Origin: Chrysaora quinquecirrha | Taxonomy: Eukaryota; Cnidaria; Scyphozoa; Semaeostomeae; Pelagiidae | DNA length: 64,000 bases | Assembly (NCBI GenBank): GCA_014526335.1 | Contig: JACTAT010000170.1 | Location: 140,139-204,138, forward strand | Direction: 5' to 3' | Shown: positions 1 through 11,191 of the stretch, one piece after another | How the letters are laid out: each line of letters begins with the position of its first letter | Position numbering within the stretch: position 1 is the first letter of the stretch | The notes under the pieces: generated by a model | What the model was told of the DNA's origin: nothing | Database searches by the model: none | Seen by the model: only the letters and a program-made list of their open reading frames with translations | Made by a program: the position numbers and the translations under genes

Positions 1-600
1 AGTTAAATAACATTAAGTTTTAATTAAGTAAAATTAAAATTAAAATTGATAATTTTATCTATTAAGCCAATACAACCAGCTATATTTACTGAAAATAAAT
101 AATTAATAAACTATGCACAATATACATCTATACATCTATTCAAAAACTTACTGTTGTCATACAAGAAAACTTAAAACAATAGCCTATCAGGATAGGTACT
201 ATGGTACAATGCTATCCACTTCCAGATTTGTATCCTGATTGGGGTATCTATTTGACAGCGCAAGCTCAATTTGGCCTCAATTTTACTTCAACTGATAAGA
301 ACAACTGATAAGAACAGGAATCCAAATACATGGAGGAAATCATGGCCAATGAAATGTGAGTGACGGAAATTCAGGTTTATGAAATAACATCACCCTACCT
401 AGTCTATCCAGATATTCATCCTACCCTCATTACAACTTGATGTATAAACCTGACCCTCTGTTCTGATTCTTATCCACATCATATAACAGCTATCCTAATA
501 ACTTTGTTTGTGTAAACGGGGGTTTTCACATTTTTAATCACCCTAAAACAACATTCTGTCAGAAGATGAGAAGGACAAGAATATCCTAATTTATAAAAGT
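1..600. other. AT-rich stretch, no gene seen
   Basis: I see no exon with a believable acceptor, frame and donor, and no clear repeat boundary. Confidence 0.4.
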
Positions 601-610
601 TAAAAGAAAT

Positions 611-680
611 TGAAACGACCTGAAACGACCTGAAACCAGCTAAAACGACCTGAAACCACCTGAAACGACCTGAAACAAGC
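611..680. repeat. 10-bp tandem repeat (TGAAACGACC)
   Basis: About seven imperfect copies of TGAAACGACC follow one another. Related single units recur at about 701-717. Confidence 0.8.
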
Positions 681-871
681 AGTCAAAATTGGAATTGAGG
701 CTGAAACGATCTGAAACTCTAAACTTCCAAACTCCAAACTTCTAAATTCTATTTCGTGAGCAGCTGAGGGGCATTCTGCACTTTAGGAAAGTTATTGTGG
801 TATGGCACTGGTGGCAAAATTTAATTTATATACTTATACTGCAAAAAACATCCATCAACATCTTTACCTAC

Positions 872-1145
872 CTGGGACAAACATCCATTAGGAACCGGAA
901 CATAAGTTTCCTCACATTTACCAGCACATATTGCACCTGTGGAACATTTATCATCGCTTTGCAAAGACCCATCATCATTACCATTGGCAGAAAAGTTAGT
1001 TTCAAGACAGCCAACATCTAGCTTGACCTCTTTTCCATCCCCACTGGTTTCTGACACAGGCTGGACATGCAGAACAAGATCATTGTTTTCAGGAATGTCC
1101 ATGATGACTTAAATTGGCTTTTTCAATTTGTGAAAGAGAGGATAC
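872..1145 (-). CDS. Start exon of an unrecognised gene
   Basis: On the minus strand an acceptor (TTGTCTTTAG) ends just above 1145. A short 5' leader follows, with an in-frame TAA, then ATG at 1102. From there 77 codons stay open to a good donor (CCCAG/GTAGGT) just below 872, in phase 0. The leader intron and the stop before the ATG support this start. The peptide is acidic and polar with four cysteines in its last part (C-x6-C-x3-C-x12-C) and has no signal peptide. I do not recognise a family. Later exons would lie below position 872 and run off the window. The coding part is 872-1102. Confidence 0.55.
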
Positions 1146-1698
1146 CTAAAGACAAATAAAGAAATTACAAGAAATTCTTTAACTAGTAATGTAATGCTAG
1201 TAATGCTAGTAATGGTTTCAAATATCACTTAGAAATTGAAGATTCAGAGCAATTCCATTTCTACCATCACAAACTTATTATAACTAGACAAAGATCAAAA
1301 GTCAGTTAAATGAAATCTAGTTCTGAAATTTAACTTGTCAACCCTAGTTGTGAGCCAAAATCTGCTGAGTCAAAATGGTGTTAATATTTCTAATGGCACT
1401 GAAGGAAAATAAGCATATTACCAAAGAAAAAGAAAGAAAAATGAAAGATTTGAGGTCATCTAAGTTTGCTAAATTGTGTTTGTGTTTAACACTCAGAATT
1501 TAAACCATAATTATTGTACTTTATTATTTCTTGTTGCATGTTTGGGAAGTTTGGTATACCTTTTACCACAGGTATAGTTGGTTATGTTTAGAAAATATTC
1601 TTCATTGATAAACTGTTTTCACTACTGGCTGCTTTTACCTGCAAAGGAGGTGTGGTAAGTTCTTGTCGATATATGTAAATATATAAGGGATTTTGCAA
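1146..1698. other. Probable intron or intergenic DNA
   Basis: AT-rich sequence between the leader exon and the pogo-like MITE. No coding signal seen. Confidence 0.4.
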
Positions 1699-1700
1699 TA

Positions 1701-2285
1701 CAGTTGACATCCGCCATCTCGACTACCCGCAATCTCGAACATTCGCTATCTCGAACGATTTTCCATTTCCCCTTGTTTTGGTATAAGGGTTTGTATAGGA
1801 AAATCATCTGCTATCTCGAACCCCGTTATCTCCAACATTCGCTGTATTGAACCATTTTTCGATTTCCCATGGAGTAAAACCTGCTGTTTATCTGGAACTT
1901 TGCCAAATTTTCTGCTGAACTGGATAAAGAGACAGGCTGAAAATATGTATAAGTTCGCCAAGCGGAGCGGGCATGGGCAGCAGCTAAGTGATATGCTGCC
2001 CATGTATACAGTAGATGTTCTCTTTCTAGATGTGCTGCATCGCCATTATCTCAATTTCACCAGCAGTAGGGATGAAAGAAGATGAGCTTTGACTCCTATG
2101 TAAAAAATACCAGACTTGTTTGGTGAAATTTGGGATCAGTAACCCTGTATGTTAATAGGGGTTCCTTTTCTGACTTAAAAACTATAATCTTTTATATTTA
2201 TATGGGGCATTCGTTATTTCGAACATTGGCTATCTCGAACAAATTCCAGTTTCCCTTGAGAGTTCAAGATAGCAGATGTCAACTG
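1701..2285. mobile_element. Pogo/Tigger-like MITE
   Basis: The ends are inverted repeats: the left begins CAGTTGACATCCGCCATCTC and the right ends in its near complement. Both are flanked by TA (1699-1700 and 2286-2287). Inside, the phrase 'TATCTCGAAC' or close variants recurs several times near both ends, as in pogo/Tigger elements. TIR sequence and TA duplication are directly visible; the superfamily is by resemblance. I see no transposase motif inside, so it is non-autonomous. Confidence 0.85.
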
Positions 2286-2287
2286 TA

Positions 2288-3070
2288 TGTCTAACTGTGC
2301 ACAAATGCAAATAACGTAGATGAAGTGAAATTTCTAATAAGCAAACAATATTGACACCAATATTAATGCAAATCTTAATAAGCAGGGGGGTCTGTCCCCT
2401 CGAATTTCAATAGCTGGCTTTCACGCCCGTACTTGACAAATTTCAGAGCCTTACTTGTCAAATTTCTGCACAGCGAGTGACCCGCAAATATCAAGGAGCT
2501 GGCAATGGCAGAGGAAAAGTTGTTGAAAACTGGCAAAGAAAGTGGTGAAATTGTAGGAATAATCATCTGTGGCGTATTTTGTAGTGGAAAGAAACTTGAA
2601 GTTGTTAAGCTATAGGCCTATATCTTCAATATGATTTTATGAGATCCTAAGCTTTTTTGCTCCCTGATGAAGATTCTTAGGAGTGAGAGTGAGGGCCTAT
2701 AATTTCTCTGACAGAAGACCCGTTCCGACCAATGAGAATTTTAATATGCAATATTTTCTCTTTGGCCTCTGCAGTAAAATTGCTTTTATGGATTAGTTTA
2801 GGCAATATCTCGGGTATATCTGGTTTCAGATTAAAAGTCAATGAGTTTCTTCAACCTCAAAACGAAAGTTGGCTAAAAAAGGATAGGCCTCCTCTAACCA
2901 TAAAGAATTTATTTCCAAATAATCATTCATTACTCTAAACAACAAAATCTTTGTCCAGGTATTCTTTCTCTTTTTGCCATACAAAAGAAAAAGTTAATTG
3001 ACGGTAATTACATGAAAAGACATGCATCATCACAAAAACTGTTTCTTGACAGACAGACTGCCTTTCAGGC
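2288..3070. other. No gene recognised
   Basis: Short open frames occur on both strands (for example 2375-2566 minus and 2732-2938 plus). None has convincing splice signals or a recognisable motif. Confidence 0.35.
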
Positions 3071-3280
3071 CCTGGCCAAATGATGAAACATTATTGGTCA
3101 AACATTTGAGATTTGCTCATCAAGCAAAACAATGTTTTTGAACTTTTTCGAAAACATCAAGCCACAAAGGTTGTTACTTGTGCTTGTCAAGCAATGTTTT
3201 TGGACGCGGCGAATGTTCAAACATCTGTTGCACAGCAAATTAAAAATGTTGGTCCAACAATGTTTGGTCGTTTGGCCAGG
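3071..3280. mobile_element. 210-bp MITE, TIR CCTGGCCAAA
   Basis: The left end CCTGGCCAAATGATGAAACA is matched in inverted form by the right end, which closes with TTTGGCCAGG. About 35 bp of each end pair imperfectly. No target duplication is clear, so the superfamily stays open. Confidence 0.7.
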
Positions 3281-4440
3281 AATTAAAGAGTGGGGATAAG
3301 AAATTTTGCAAATATTTAATTAGCTGGGAAGCAGCAATTAGGCGCGTTGAAATTAGTACGTTGAAATATGTATTCTTTCCCTCTTGACTGAGGTGGCTGT
3401 GCATAATTCCATTTGCCTGACACTGGTTGGCAAAACACCTGCTTTGTCTGCATCTGCTGTTGTAGATTCAGTTCAATATCATAAGGATGAGACAATTCAA
3501 AAGCTATTTTTTGTTCTATCTAGTTATATCAATCGTCCTCCGTCAGACTATCGGAAAACAAAAATGTCAACGACTAATGAGCCTACAGCAGCCTAACTCT
3601 CTCATTTCCATCATAATTTTAGGCCATTTCTTTTCAAATGTTCAGGCAAAGCAACCGTCTGATACATCGTGTTTCTGCTTACTATAAAGGACATCCAAAA
3701 TACAATCAAATATATATTCTTATAGCTTTCTTTTTTCCTTCTGAGCTGTTATGCTGCAGCCTCAACCCAATTCACATTTCCCCGAAGTGACCTGCCAGAA
3801 GAAACCTCAACCTTGCCGCAAAGAGGCCTAAGAATCAAGATTGATAGCCTAATACTGAAGCAAAAACATTGCTTTTGTTGCATTATTTTCTGAAAAGAAA
3901 AGCCTGAAACAACATTTATAAAGATACTTACCGCCGAGAAGCATTTCGTTTCACAACATCATATACCCCGCATTTTATTTCTGAGAAACAAAAGCGAGTG
4001 AAAGTGATTTGAAACTTCCTGTCCTCCTCAAACTCTTCTCTTCTGAAGCTGAACTCACCAGACAGGCAGGCAAGACAAGTAAGAAGGAGGATGACAAACA
4101 GACGACCGACCAGGTGTAAAAACACGCGAGGTAAGATGGCAGGAAATTTCCAAATTCCACACACTATTATTTTTTTAACATTTAATATCTACTATTTTTT
4201 TTTTTTAATATTATCTATTTTTCTTTAGATTTTTATAATCTCTTATTTTTTTCTGAAAATCTTTTGCTTGGCGAACTTTTCATAAATGGCGCAGGAGGGC
4301 GATTCGGATTCATTTTAAAGATTTCTCAAAGGTCAACTAACCTTATCTTGTCTTCAAGAACATTCCAATAATAGCAACATCCATTGATATCTTGCAACAG
4401 TTTTGGCTTCAATGCAAACTCAAGATGGATAGCTGGTTAC
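3281..4440. other. No gene recognised
   Basis: Contains AT-rich runs (about 4170-4260) and small open frames near 3384-3687 and 3928-4164. None carries a motif or splice pair I can support. Confidence 0.35.
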
Positions 4441-4629
4441 AAGATGGATAGTTAGTTACCTTTTTTCTTAGTTATTCGGTTAGTTATTTAGGTAGATAGT
4501 TAGTTAGTTAGTCAGTATGTTAGTTACTTATTTAAATAGTAAGCAAGTTGGTTATAGTTGGTTAGTTAATTAGCTTGATTGTTAGTTTGTTGACTTGTTC
4601 GTTACTAGATAGTTAGTTATTTAGTTAGC

Positions 4630-4676
<47 letters not shown>

Positions 4677-4724
4677 ATAGTAGGTTAGTTAGTTAGGTAG
4701 TTAGTTAGTTAGTTAGTTAGTTAG

Positions 4725-4770
<46 letters not shown>

Positions 4771-5445
4771 GGTTAGTTGGTTAGTTGGTAGGTTGGTTGG
4801 TTGGTTGGTTGGTTAGTTAGTTGGCTGGTTGCTTGGTTAGTTAGTTAGTTGGTTAGTTGGTTGGCTAGTTGGTTGGTTAGTTAGTTAGTTAGTTGGTTAA
4901 TTGGTTAGTTGGTTGGTTAGTTGGTTAGTTAGTTGGTTAGTTGGTTGGTTGGTTGGTTGGTTGGTTGGTTGGTTGGTTGGTTGGTTGGTTGGTTGGTTGG
5001 TCAGTTGGTTGGTTGGTTGGTTGGTTGGTTGGTTGGTTGGTTGGTTGGTTAGTTGGTTAGATGGTTGGTAAGTTGGTTGGTTGGTTGGTTGGTTGGTTGG
5101 TTGGTTGGTTGGTTGGTTGGTTGGTTGGTTGGTTAGTTGGTTATTTGGTTGGTTGGTTGGTTGGTTGGTTGGTTGGTTGGTTGGTTGGTTGGTTGGTTGG
5201 TTAGTTGGTTGGTTGGTTGGTTGGTTGGTTGGTTGGTTATTTGGTTGGTTATTTGGTTATTTGGTTAGTTAGTTGGTTGGTTGGTTGGTTGGTTGGTTGG
5301 TTGGTTAGTTAGTTAGTTAGCTAGTTAGTTAGTTAGTTAGTTAGTTAGTTATTTAGTTATTTAGTTATAGTTGGCTGGTTAATCAGCTAGATTGTTAGTA
5401 AGTTGACTTTTCGTTACTAGTTAGTTAGTGGTTTAGTTAGTTAGT
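4441..5445. repeat. TTAG/TTGG tetranucleotide array (about 1 kb)
   Basis: The plus strand is an almost pure run of TTAG and TTGG units. TTAG dominates both flanks (4490-4760 and 5300-5445) and TTGG the core (about 4790-5290). TTAT and TTAC units are sprinkled at the edges. The open frame through the core, rich in W, L, V and G, is a by-product. Confidence 0.97.
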
Positions 5446-5509
5446 TAGTTGAGATCTCTTCCTTGAATAAGCAAGACCTAGTGCAAAGGAAACTGTAGTG
5501 GGACCTATT

Positions 5510-5925
5510 ATAGGGGTACCAGAAGCCGCGAACCATTAGCTGAAAGCTGCAATCCGCAATGTGACAAATCGCCAAACCGCAGTAGAATGACATTATTCTT
5601 GACGCAAATAGGAACTAAGAGCGTTGCATTTATTGTCACCTTCCAGCTGTTTTTTAGATGCTAGACTGCTTACTTTTCCTATTACATTTTCTCGCAGTAC
5701 ATATATCAACACCATTCCTTGTGACAATGAGAATATAGCTGCAGGACCCTCTCGGCTAAAAGATAAAGCCACCTGGATAAAGCCGTAAACCGATGTCAAC
5801 ACACTCGAAGAGATGCAAGACAAAATTTATTCTGTAGCTGCAAACCGTAGGAAAAATTTTGCCAGACCCATAAGCCGCATGCAAATGGGTCAAAGCCGTG
5901 AAGCCGCAAACCTACAGTAAAGAAT
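5510..5925. repeat. Degenerate repeat with AGCCGCAAACC words
   Basis: Variants of AGCCGCAAACC or AGCCGTGAAGCC recur at about 5521, 5572, 5780, 5868 and 5892-5917. Boundaries and class are not clear. Confidence 0.4.
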
Positions 5926-5944
5926 ATCGGAACCAGCTTCTAAA

Positions 5945-6024
5945 AATATTCGAGGACAGTATCGAGGACAGTATTCGAGGACAGTATCGAGGCTCGAAAG
6001 TATTCGAGGACAAAGGCTCAAAAT
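5945..6024. repeat. Short tandem repeat (ATTCGAGGACAGT)
   Basis: Four or five imperfect copies of ATTCGAGGACAGT or ATCGAGGACAGT occur in tandem. Confidence 0.75.
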
Positions 6025-6037
6025 ATCACTAAGCTAA

Positions 6038-6324
6038 AGCTGTGGCTAAACTAGGAGACATGTCGCGCCCGACACTGCATTCGGCGCACATTCGGCGTGT
6101 CCCCCAGGGTGGCTAAACATGCGTGTGACAAGCAAGCAACATGTCCCCCGAGTCATTTGCATGTTGCAGAGACAAGAAATATTTCTGTTGTCTCCTAGAA
6201 ACATTTGCGTGTCTCTTGCTACAAATTATGTTGCGCGCTACAAAGTTTCCGAGGTGGCTAAACTGGGAGAAACCGAGGGGACATCAATTTCACGCGTGAC
6301 ATGTCTCTTAGTTTAGCCAGGCCT
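6038..6324. mobile_element. PIF/Harbinger-like MITE
   Basis: Inverted ends share TGGCTAAACTA-GAGACATGTC. The element is flanked by the trinucleotide TAA on both sides (6035-6037 and 6325-6327), the usual PIF/Harbinger target size. The core GTGGCTAAAC appears again near 6111 and 6254 with CGCGTGACATG-type words, so the inside has sub-terminal copies of its own ends. No coding content. Confidence 0.85.
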
Positions 6325-6774
6325 TAAGACAGATAGGAAAAATGCGGACTTTTCGACTCCCAAATTTAGAGAAATAAAGAAACGATACTGCAACTTTGGG
6401 GTATTTTTGGTGGCTTCGCCCACTTATATCTAATTTCTTGGTGTTTTAGCTTATTTTGCAACATGTATTTATTTGAATGTGAGAAAACTTTGATTGGATG
6501 CTATCAAAACAGCATGATTTTTAGCTTCTTACGCTACCATTTGGGGGGTTATTCGTTATTGTAAACTTTTTATTACCATTTGAGGGTTATTGTGAAAATT
6601 TAAGCTTTGGCTTACTTTAGCCCTGACTGGACCCCCTGTCAGGCATCAATGGGAGTATCCCCGCGGGTCAGTTGAGTCGAATTCCATTTGTTTTGGGACG
6701 CTGTTTTGAAATCCGATTAGAAATTCTGACAAAAGTAGAAGTAGAGCTACAAAGGTAGTACAAATTGTTTTTGA

Positions 6775-6970
6775 GTACTGCAAAATTTCAAAATTGCGAT
6801 AAACACCGGGCCCTTTTTCGGACATATTTTTAAAAGATCTTTTCGTCGGACACTCCTTAGAGTATGAAAGTAAGAAAAAGACCGAAACAATGAACTATGG
6901 CAGAATTTATACCCAGATACGGCTCGAAATGCACCAATCTGAACGAGAAGCTGAATTGGCATTGTAGTCC
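6775..6970. repeat. Dispersed repeat family P, copy 1
   Basis: Shares long stretches with 42862-43010, including 'GAATTTATACCCAGATRCGG' and 'GAAGCTGAATTGGCATTGT', and with 21485-21710 and 31515-31612. The class is unknown; no coding frame is kept between copies. Confidence 0.75.
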
Positions 6971-7039
6971 GATAGTGGAAGAGGGAGTATCACCACCCAG
7001 AGAGGGAGTTTTCGAGATTTTTGAGTTTCCACAAAAAAG

Positions 7040-7270
7040 ACACATTTTGCTATTAGAAACCATTCATTCGTTCGTTCGACAGTTAATCCAGAAATCCCTT
7101 GAATTTAGAAATTCATAGAACGTATCTGAATGATAAAAGAAACCTAAGACAATTAAATTTTGCTTTTTAACCCGGAAAAAACCTAAAGTTGTCCACGCTC
7201 ACAGTCCTTAATATTTAAGTTCTGTCGCTGTTTTATTTATTCTATCATTGCATTTTATTGAATCAGATGT
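7040..7270. repeat. Direct repeat, copy a, flanking the PAN exon
   Basis: About 200 bp here match 7772-7977 in the same orientation. Shared words include CGACAGTTAATCC, AATTAAATTTTGCTTTTTAA, GTCCACGCT and ACAGTCCTTAATATTTA. The pair brackets the exon at 7341-7740. Confidence 0.85.
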
Positions 7271-7340
7271 GCAGTTAAACTCTCTAAACACAAAATGGCA
7301 CTCCCTTGTCTTTTCTAATGTTACATAACTTGCTACTAAC

Positions 7341-7740
7341 GATATGCAGCATAGAAATAAAAGTTCTTATGTTTTTCATTGCTGTTAAATATCAACGGAC
7401 TATCAATTATGATACATTGAGAAACCTGATTTTTCTGCTGGTTATCCTTTCTGTATGCAACTGCTTGGCAATTATGTAAATTGGCGCATTTCATAACACA
7501 GTCTTCAAAACTCACTCCATTGAACGTAGCAGTAACTGACGAGCTTTTGAATGTTGGTTTGTGGACATTGCTGTCAATGTAAAACATCTGGAAGACATCT
7601 GAACTGTCTTGTATCATGTTATGGGCCAGAACACTCTGGGCCGGCTGATTTGGGCCTAAAATTATAAAAGAGAAAAAAGCTGCTATTTGCAATTGCGCTA
7701 CACGTAAGTATCTAAACATTCCAACAGTATTGTCCGGCAT
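7341..7740 (-). CDS. Secreted PAN/apple-like protein, first exon
   Basis: From the ATG at 7740 (or, more likely, the in-frame ATG at 7719) the protein begins with a basic stretch and a hydrophobic core (AAFFSFIIL), a good signal peptide. A region of about 95 residues follows with a PAN/apple-type cysteine pattern, C-x3-C-x5-C, in FEDCVMKCANLHNCQAVAY. PAN modules bind proteins or sugars outside the cell. The frame closes with TAG a few bases on, but a donor (C/GTTAGT) sits exactly at 7341 in phase 1. That is the phase used by the related exons at 11-18 kb, so I read this as exon 1 of a longer gene. No following exon was found below it. A complete one-exon protein ending at 7336 is the alternative. 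Confidence 0.65.
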
Positions 7741-7771
7741 TCGCTGTATGGATGTTTGATTTGACAAAAAA

Positions 7772-7977
7772 TAGACATATTTTTTATGAGAAATCTTTCA
7801 TTCTTTCGCTCGACAGTTAATCCTGAGATCTCTTGGATTTAGTATCAGAATAATCAAAGAAACCTTAGAAAATTAAATTTTGCTTTTTAACCTGGAAAAA
7901 ACCTAAAATTGTCCACGCTAACAGTCCTTAATATTTAGGTTCTTTTGCTGTTTTATTTATTCTAATAGGCATTTTAG
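7772..7977. repeat. Direct repeat, copy b, upstream of the PAN exon
   Basis: Matches 7040-7270 in the same orientation. On the minus strand it lies just upstream of the PAN exon, where promoter or leader sequence would be. Confidence 0.85.
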
Positions 7978-8199
7978 TTAATGGAATGGAACTTTTCATC
8001 GAATGAAGAAAATCTTGAAAATTCTAGTACCAAAATAGGGTCAAAGAATAACAAATTCCTACTAGAAGACATGCATTTACAATCTAGGACAAATCATTTC
8101 GAATTCCAACAGGGCCTTTCTCCGAGGAATACGGCCTATTTCAGCGATTTTTCACTTAAGCATTTCCAATGCCTCCCCCCTGCTGTTTGGCAGTAACGG

Positions 8200-8400
8200 G
8201 GTTTTGGGATTTCATGGATTGCGGGTTTGACCGACTTTGTCCTCGGGTTTTCGGGTTTTCCCCTAAAACGTGCTGGTCTTTGGGCTAAGAATATTTGACG
8301 GGCAATGGGTTTTCACTTTTGCCATTTTTGAGCTCGGGTGTTATGTATTGTAGTAAAAATATGTGGCTTTTGGAGTTGTAAACGTCATACAGTTGTATTC
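8200..8400. repeat. CGGGTTT-rich dispersed repeat, copy 1
   Basis: Shares GATTGCGGGTTTGACCGA-type words, 'CTCGGGTTTTCGGGTTTT', 'GCCATTTTT' and 'ATTGTAGTAAAAATRTG' with 14690-15000. The same family is inverted at 34870-35225. Confidence 0.75.
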
Positions 8401-8839
8401 ATACAATACAGTTGTATCGTGAATTCCGTAGTTTTAAGCAACCCCTGGGATATGCACTGAATTCGACAATGTTGGTTTATGTATGGGATATTCGGGCTAG
8501 CAGCATGGTTGTTTACTCGCATGTCCAGTTATTCATCTCTCTTGGATGCAATTTGATCTCTTTGTGAGACATTCTCTCTCTGTGCAAATCAAGGGATCTT
8601 CGTATACAGTTAAGGCATTGTCTGAAGTATATGATCTAATAGAATTTTTCAGTTTCTCCGTGGAAACGAACATTAGGCCAGCTCTTCGGATATTATCACC
8701 GGGATTTCAAATGGCCCTCTTATACATAGCTAGCTTTTCTAAAAGGAAAATGATAGGTAAGACGAAGCAAATATAGCTTATTTCATTATGCTTGATGACG
8801 AGAAGTGGGATATGATGTTGATGTGATGGTATTTTTTGC

Positions 8840-9435
8840 CAGTGGCGTAACGGAGCAGTGTGGGGCCTTTAAACAAAATAGTGGTTTGGGGCCCTATTTT
8901 TTCAAAAAAGTTTACACCCCAAGATTGCCTTTAAATGCAAATTTTTTCTAAAGCGTTACACAATCTTCAAACAAAACAACAAAACTAACATCAACAAAAC
9001 AATTATCAAGATATAAAATCAAGTTAAATAAAAGATTTCTAGGAAGTTTTATTTTAAGTACCCTAGTACCGGGATTATTATGGAGTTTTTACTAGTCAAG
9101 CTTTATCAAGGCTATCCCACTCTAAACGAATAATCAATAGAACATCTGTTTCTGCGATAGTTTGTCCACAAATATTTAAAAACGTAAACGTCATGAATAC
9201 AAAGTTATTTGAATATTTTACGAAACCAGTCCAATTCCAGTTCTACAAGCCAATTCTTTTATGTCATCGAGCATTGACATTTGCGAATCGTTTGATAAGT
9301 TCAGACTTAAAGCTTTTCGAAACGCTTATCCAAAAGTTTTTTTTACAATATTTCGCGGGGACCCCTTTCGGGGCCAAATATTTTGGGGGCCCTTAATTTT
9401 GTGTTTAAAGGTGCACACTGTGCGTTACGCCACTG
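8840..9435. mobile_element. hAT-like MITE with 8-bp target duplication
   Basis: The left end CAGTGGCGTAACG is inverted at the right end (CGTTACGCCACTG). TTTTTTGC is directly repeated on both sides (8832-8839 and 9436-9443), the 8-bp size of hAT elements. The interior is AT-rich with no transposase motif. Flanking sequence after 9440 resembles the 56.48-56.68 kb minisatellite, so the element landed in an older repeat. Confidence 0.9.
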
Positions 9436-9440
9436 TTTTT

Positions 9441-9505
9441 TGCGTACTGAAGTGGATAAGCACTGCTGTGGTGGGTTATTTTACTTGATGTGGTGGGTTT
9501 TTTAG
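9441..9505. repeat. Degenerate unit of the 56.5-kb minisatellite
   Basis: Contains GCGTACTGAAGTGGATAAGC and GTGGTGGGTTATTTT, the complement of the CCACCACAGTACGC/AATAACCCACCACA unit repeated at 56485-56680. Confidence 0.65.
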
Positions 9506-9889
9506 CGTTCTTTATCCTGAAGAAAACTTTAAAACTGTAATGAAATGCATGAAAATCTAAGCACAGAACTCTTGACAGTTACTGAATGTGTTTGGTGCTT
9601 GGATGTGAAGTTGTAAAACAATCAGGGCCTCTTTTAATAAGTAATTAGGGGGGCAAATGTCATCCTAGTCCCTATCATTGCCCTCCTAGTTTCATAAAGT
9701 TGCCCCCTAACACAATGTCCTCTAAGAAAATTGCCAAGAAAAGCCAATCTAGGCCAATCTCGAGGTTATATTTTACGATTTCAGATTCCTCAAAGTTGAC
9801 TAACTATTTATGCGTATTTTTATCTAGAAAATTCTACTGCGAAATAGGTTTACCCCTTCTATTGCACTCTTTAATTACCCCCAACCAGA

Positions 9890-10215
9890 GGACCGCATGC
9901 ATATTTTGTGCAAGGCATTTCCGTGATGCATTTCCAAGGCATTTTCATGGACTTTATCGAATTTCTCAAGGGACGTGCTGCCCAAGCATTAAAAACAAAC
10001 TCGACCTGAAACCAATTTTTCGAAAATTCCAATTTTCTATCTGCCGTATCAATTAAATCATAATGACACAGACATTGATAAAATCATGGAAACTGGCACC
10101 GTTCCTCATACCAAAATCGTTCCTTGTTCCAATATCTTGAAAATCGATACCGTTCCGGGCGGCACGTCCCCAGTGTCTAAATTATACATGGTGCCCCTGG
10201 GGTTGTTCCTTTTTC
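9890..10215. repeat. Dispersed repeat family Q, copy 1
   Basis: The end GATACCGTTCCGGGCGGCAC...AAATTATACATGGTGCCCCTGGGG resembles 11990-12060 and 34600-34700 (GGCGGCACATACCCG, AAATTATATCAAGTA, then a C-rich end). Class unknown. Confidence 0.55.
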
Positions 10216-10285
10216 ATAAATCCAATGCTTCATTCTTGCCCCAGAAACAGTTGAGAAAGGGAGAACGATAGATAGTCTTAATCTC

Positions 10286-10496
10286 GAGAACGAAAAAGTA
10301 TACGACGAAACAAATTGAGTTGTTTGAGTTAAACTACTGCGTTTTCCTGAAAATGTACCGATTTCAATCTATCGACGATATGGCAGTGCTGGCTTACAAC
10401 AATTTAGACGACATGAGAAGCTGGACAAAAAGACAAAATGATTGAATATGTCATATGAACAACTCAATTTTTTTCGTCGTATACTTCTTCGTTCTC
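10286..10496. mobile_element. 211-bp MITE, TIR GAGAACGAA
   Basis: The left GAGAACGAAAAAGTATACGA pairs with the inverted right end over about 37 bp, with few mismatches. Roughly 40 bp of the interior (CTACTGCGTTTTCCTGAAAA) is repeated just outside at 10507, so a local duplication of about 175 bp overlaps the element. Confidence 0.8.
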
Positions 10497-10800
10497 AAAT
10501 TTATAAAACTACTGCGTTTTCCTGAAAATGTGCCGATTTTAATCTTAATCTTATCATAGCTATTCAGATATACTTTGTCCATCATTTTAGGACTTCACGA
10601 GTGCCTCAAAACTCACTCGAGCAAAATAAAGTCTGAATAACAAGAAAAAATAATTTATCTCGAATATAAATGTTCGCTGACCAAAATGGGTTAATGCTGG
10701 TGGGTTTTTATTTTGAGTGAATGTTTTGTTGGGTTTCTGACAGTGGCTTTCTGACAGTATTGGATATCAAACGAGTTCTGTTGTTTGTATAACGCCAGCA

Positions 10801-11020
10801 ATAGGCGCTTCCGCAAAAGATGGCCGCCGTTTTTGCCTATTGTTTTCATTAAGGATTATCGAAAGGAATTCTGGGAATAATTTCCTTAGTTACGTTTTTT
10901 ACAAAGCTGCAGACGTTGAATTTGTAGCTAAGGAAATTATTCCCAGAATTCCCTTCGAAGAACATTAAGAAAAACAAGGGATTGACAGAAACGGCCGCCA
11001 TCTTTTGCGGAAACGTCTAT
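10801..11020. mobile_element. Palindromic MITE, TIR ATAGGCGCTTCCGC
   Basis: About 32 bp at each end pair (CGCTTCCGCAAAAGATGGC and complement). A second inner pair, AATTCTGGGAATAATTTCC and its complement, makes most of the element foldable. Half copies with CTTCCTCAAAGATGGCGGCC and TTCTGGGAACAATTTTC occur near 12791 and 58871. Confidence 0.85.
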
Positions 11021-11191
11021 TAAAAAAGGGTTATGAGCAGTTTTTACAGGGAATTAATTTATAAAAAGTTTTCTGTTGAATATGTCCGAAGTTTGATATT
11101 TCGCCAAAATTCGTACTAGAGAAAAATTGTACGTGGCTTTTTGTAAAATGACTGAAAACATTGACAGCTGACAGCTTGCAAATCGACTTAC

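Noticed and set aside
5081..5272. Open frame rich in Gly-Trp-Leu-Val
   Set aside because: It is the translation of the TTGG repeat array; any frame of the array stays open.
4441..5445. Interstitial telomere repeat
   Set aside because: The unit is four bases (TTAG/TTGG), not TTAGGG or TTAGG.
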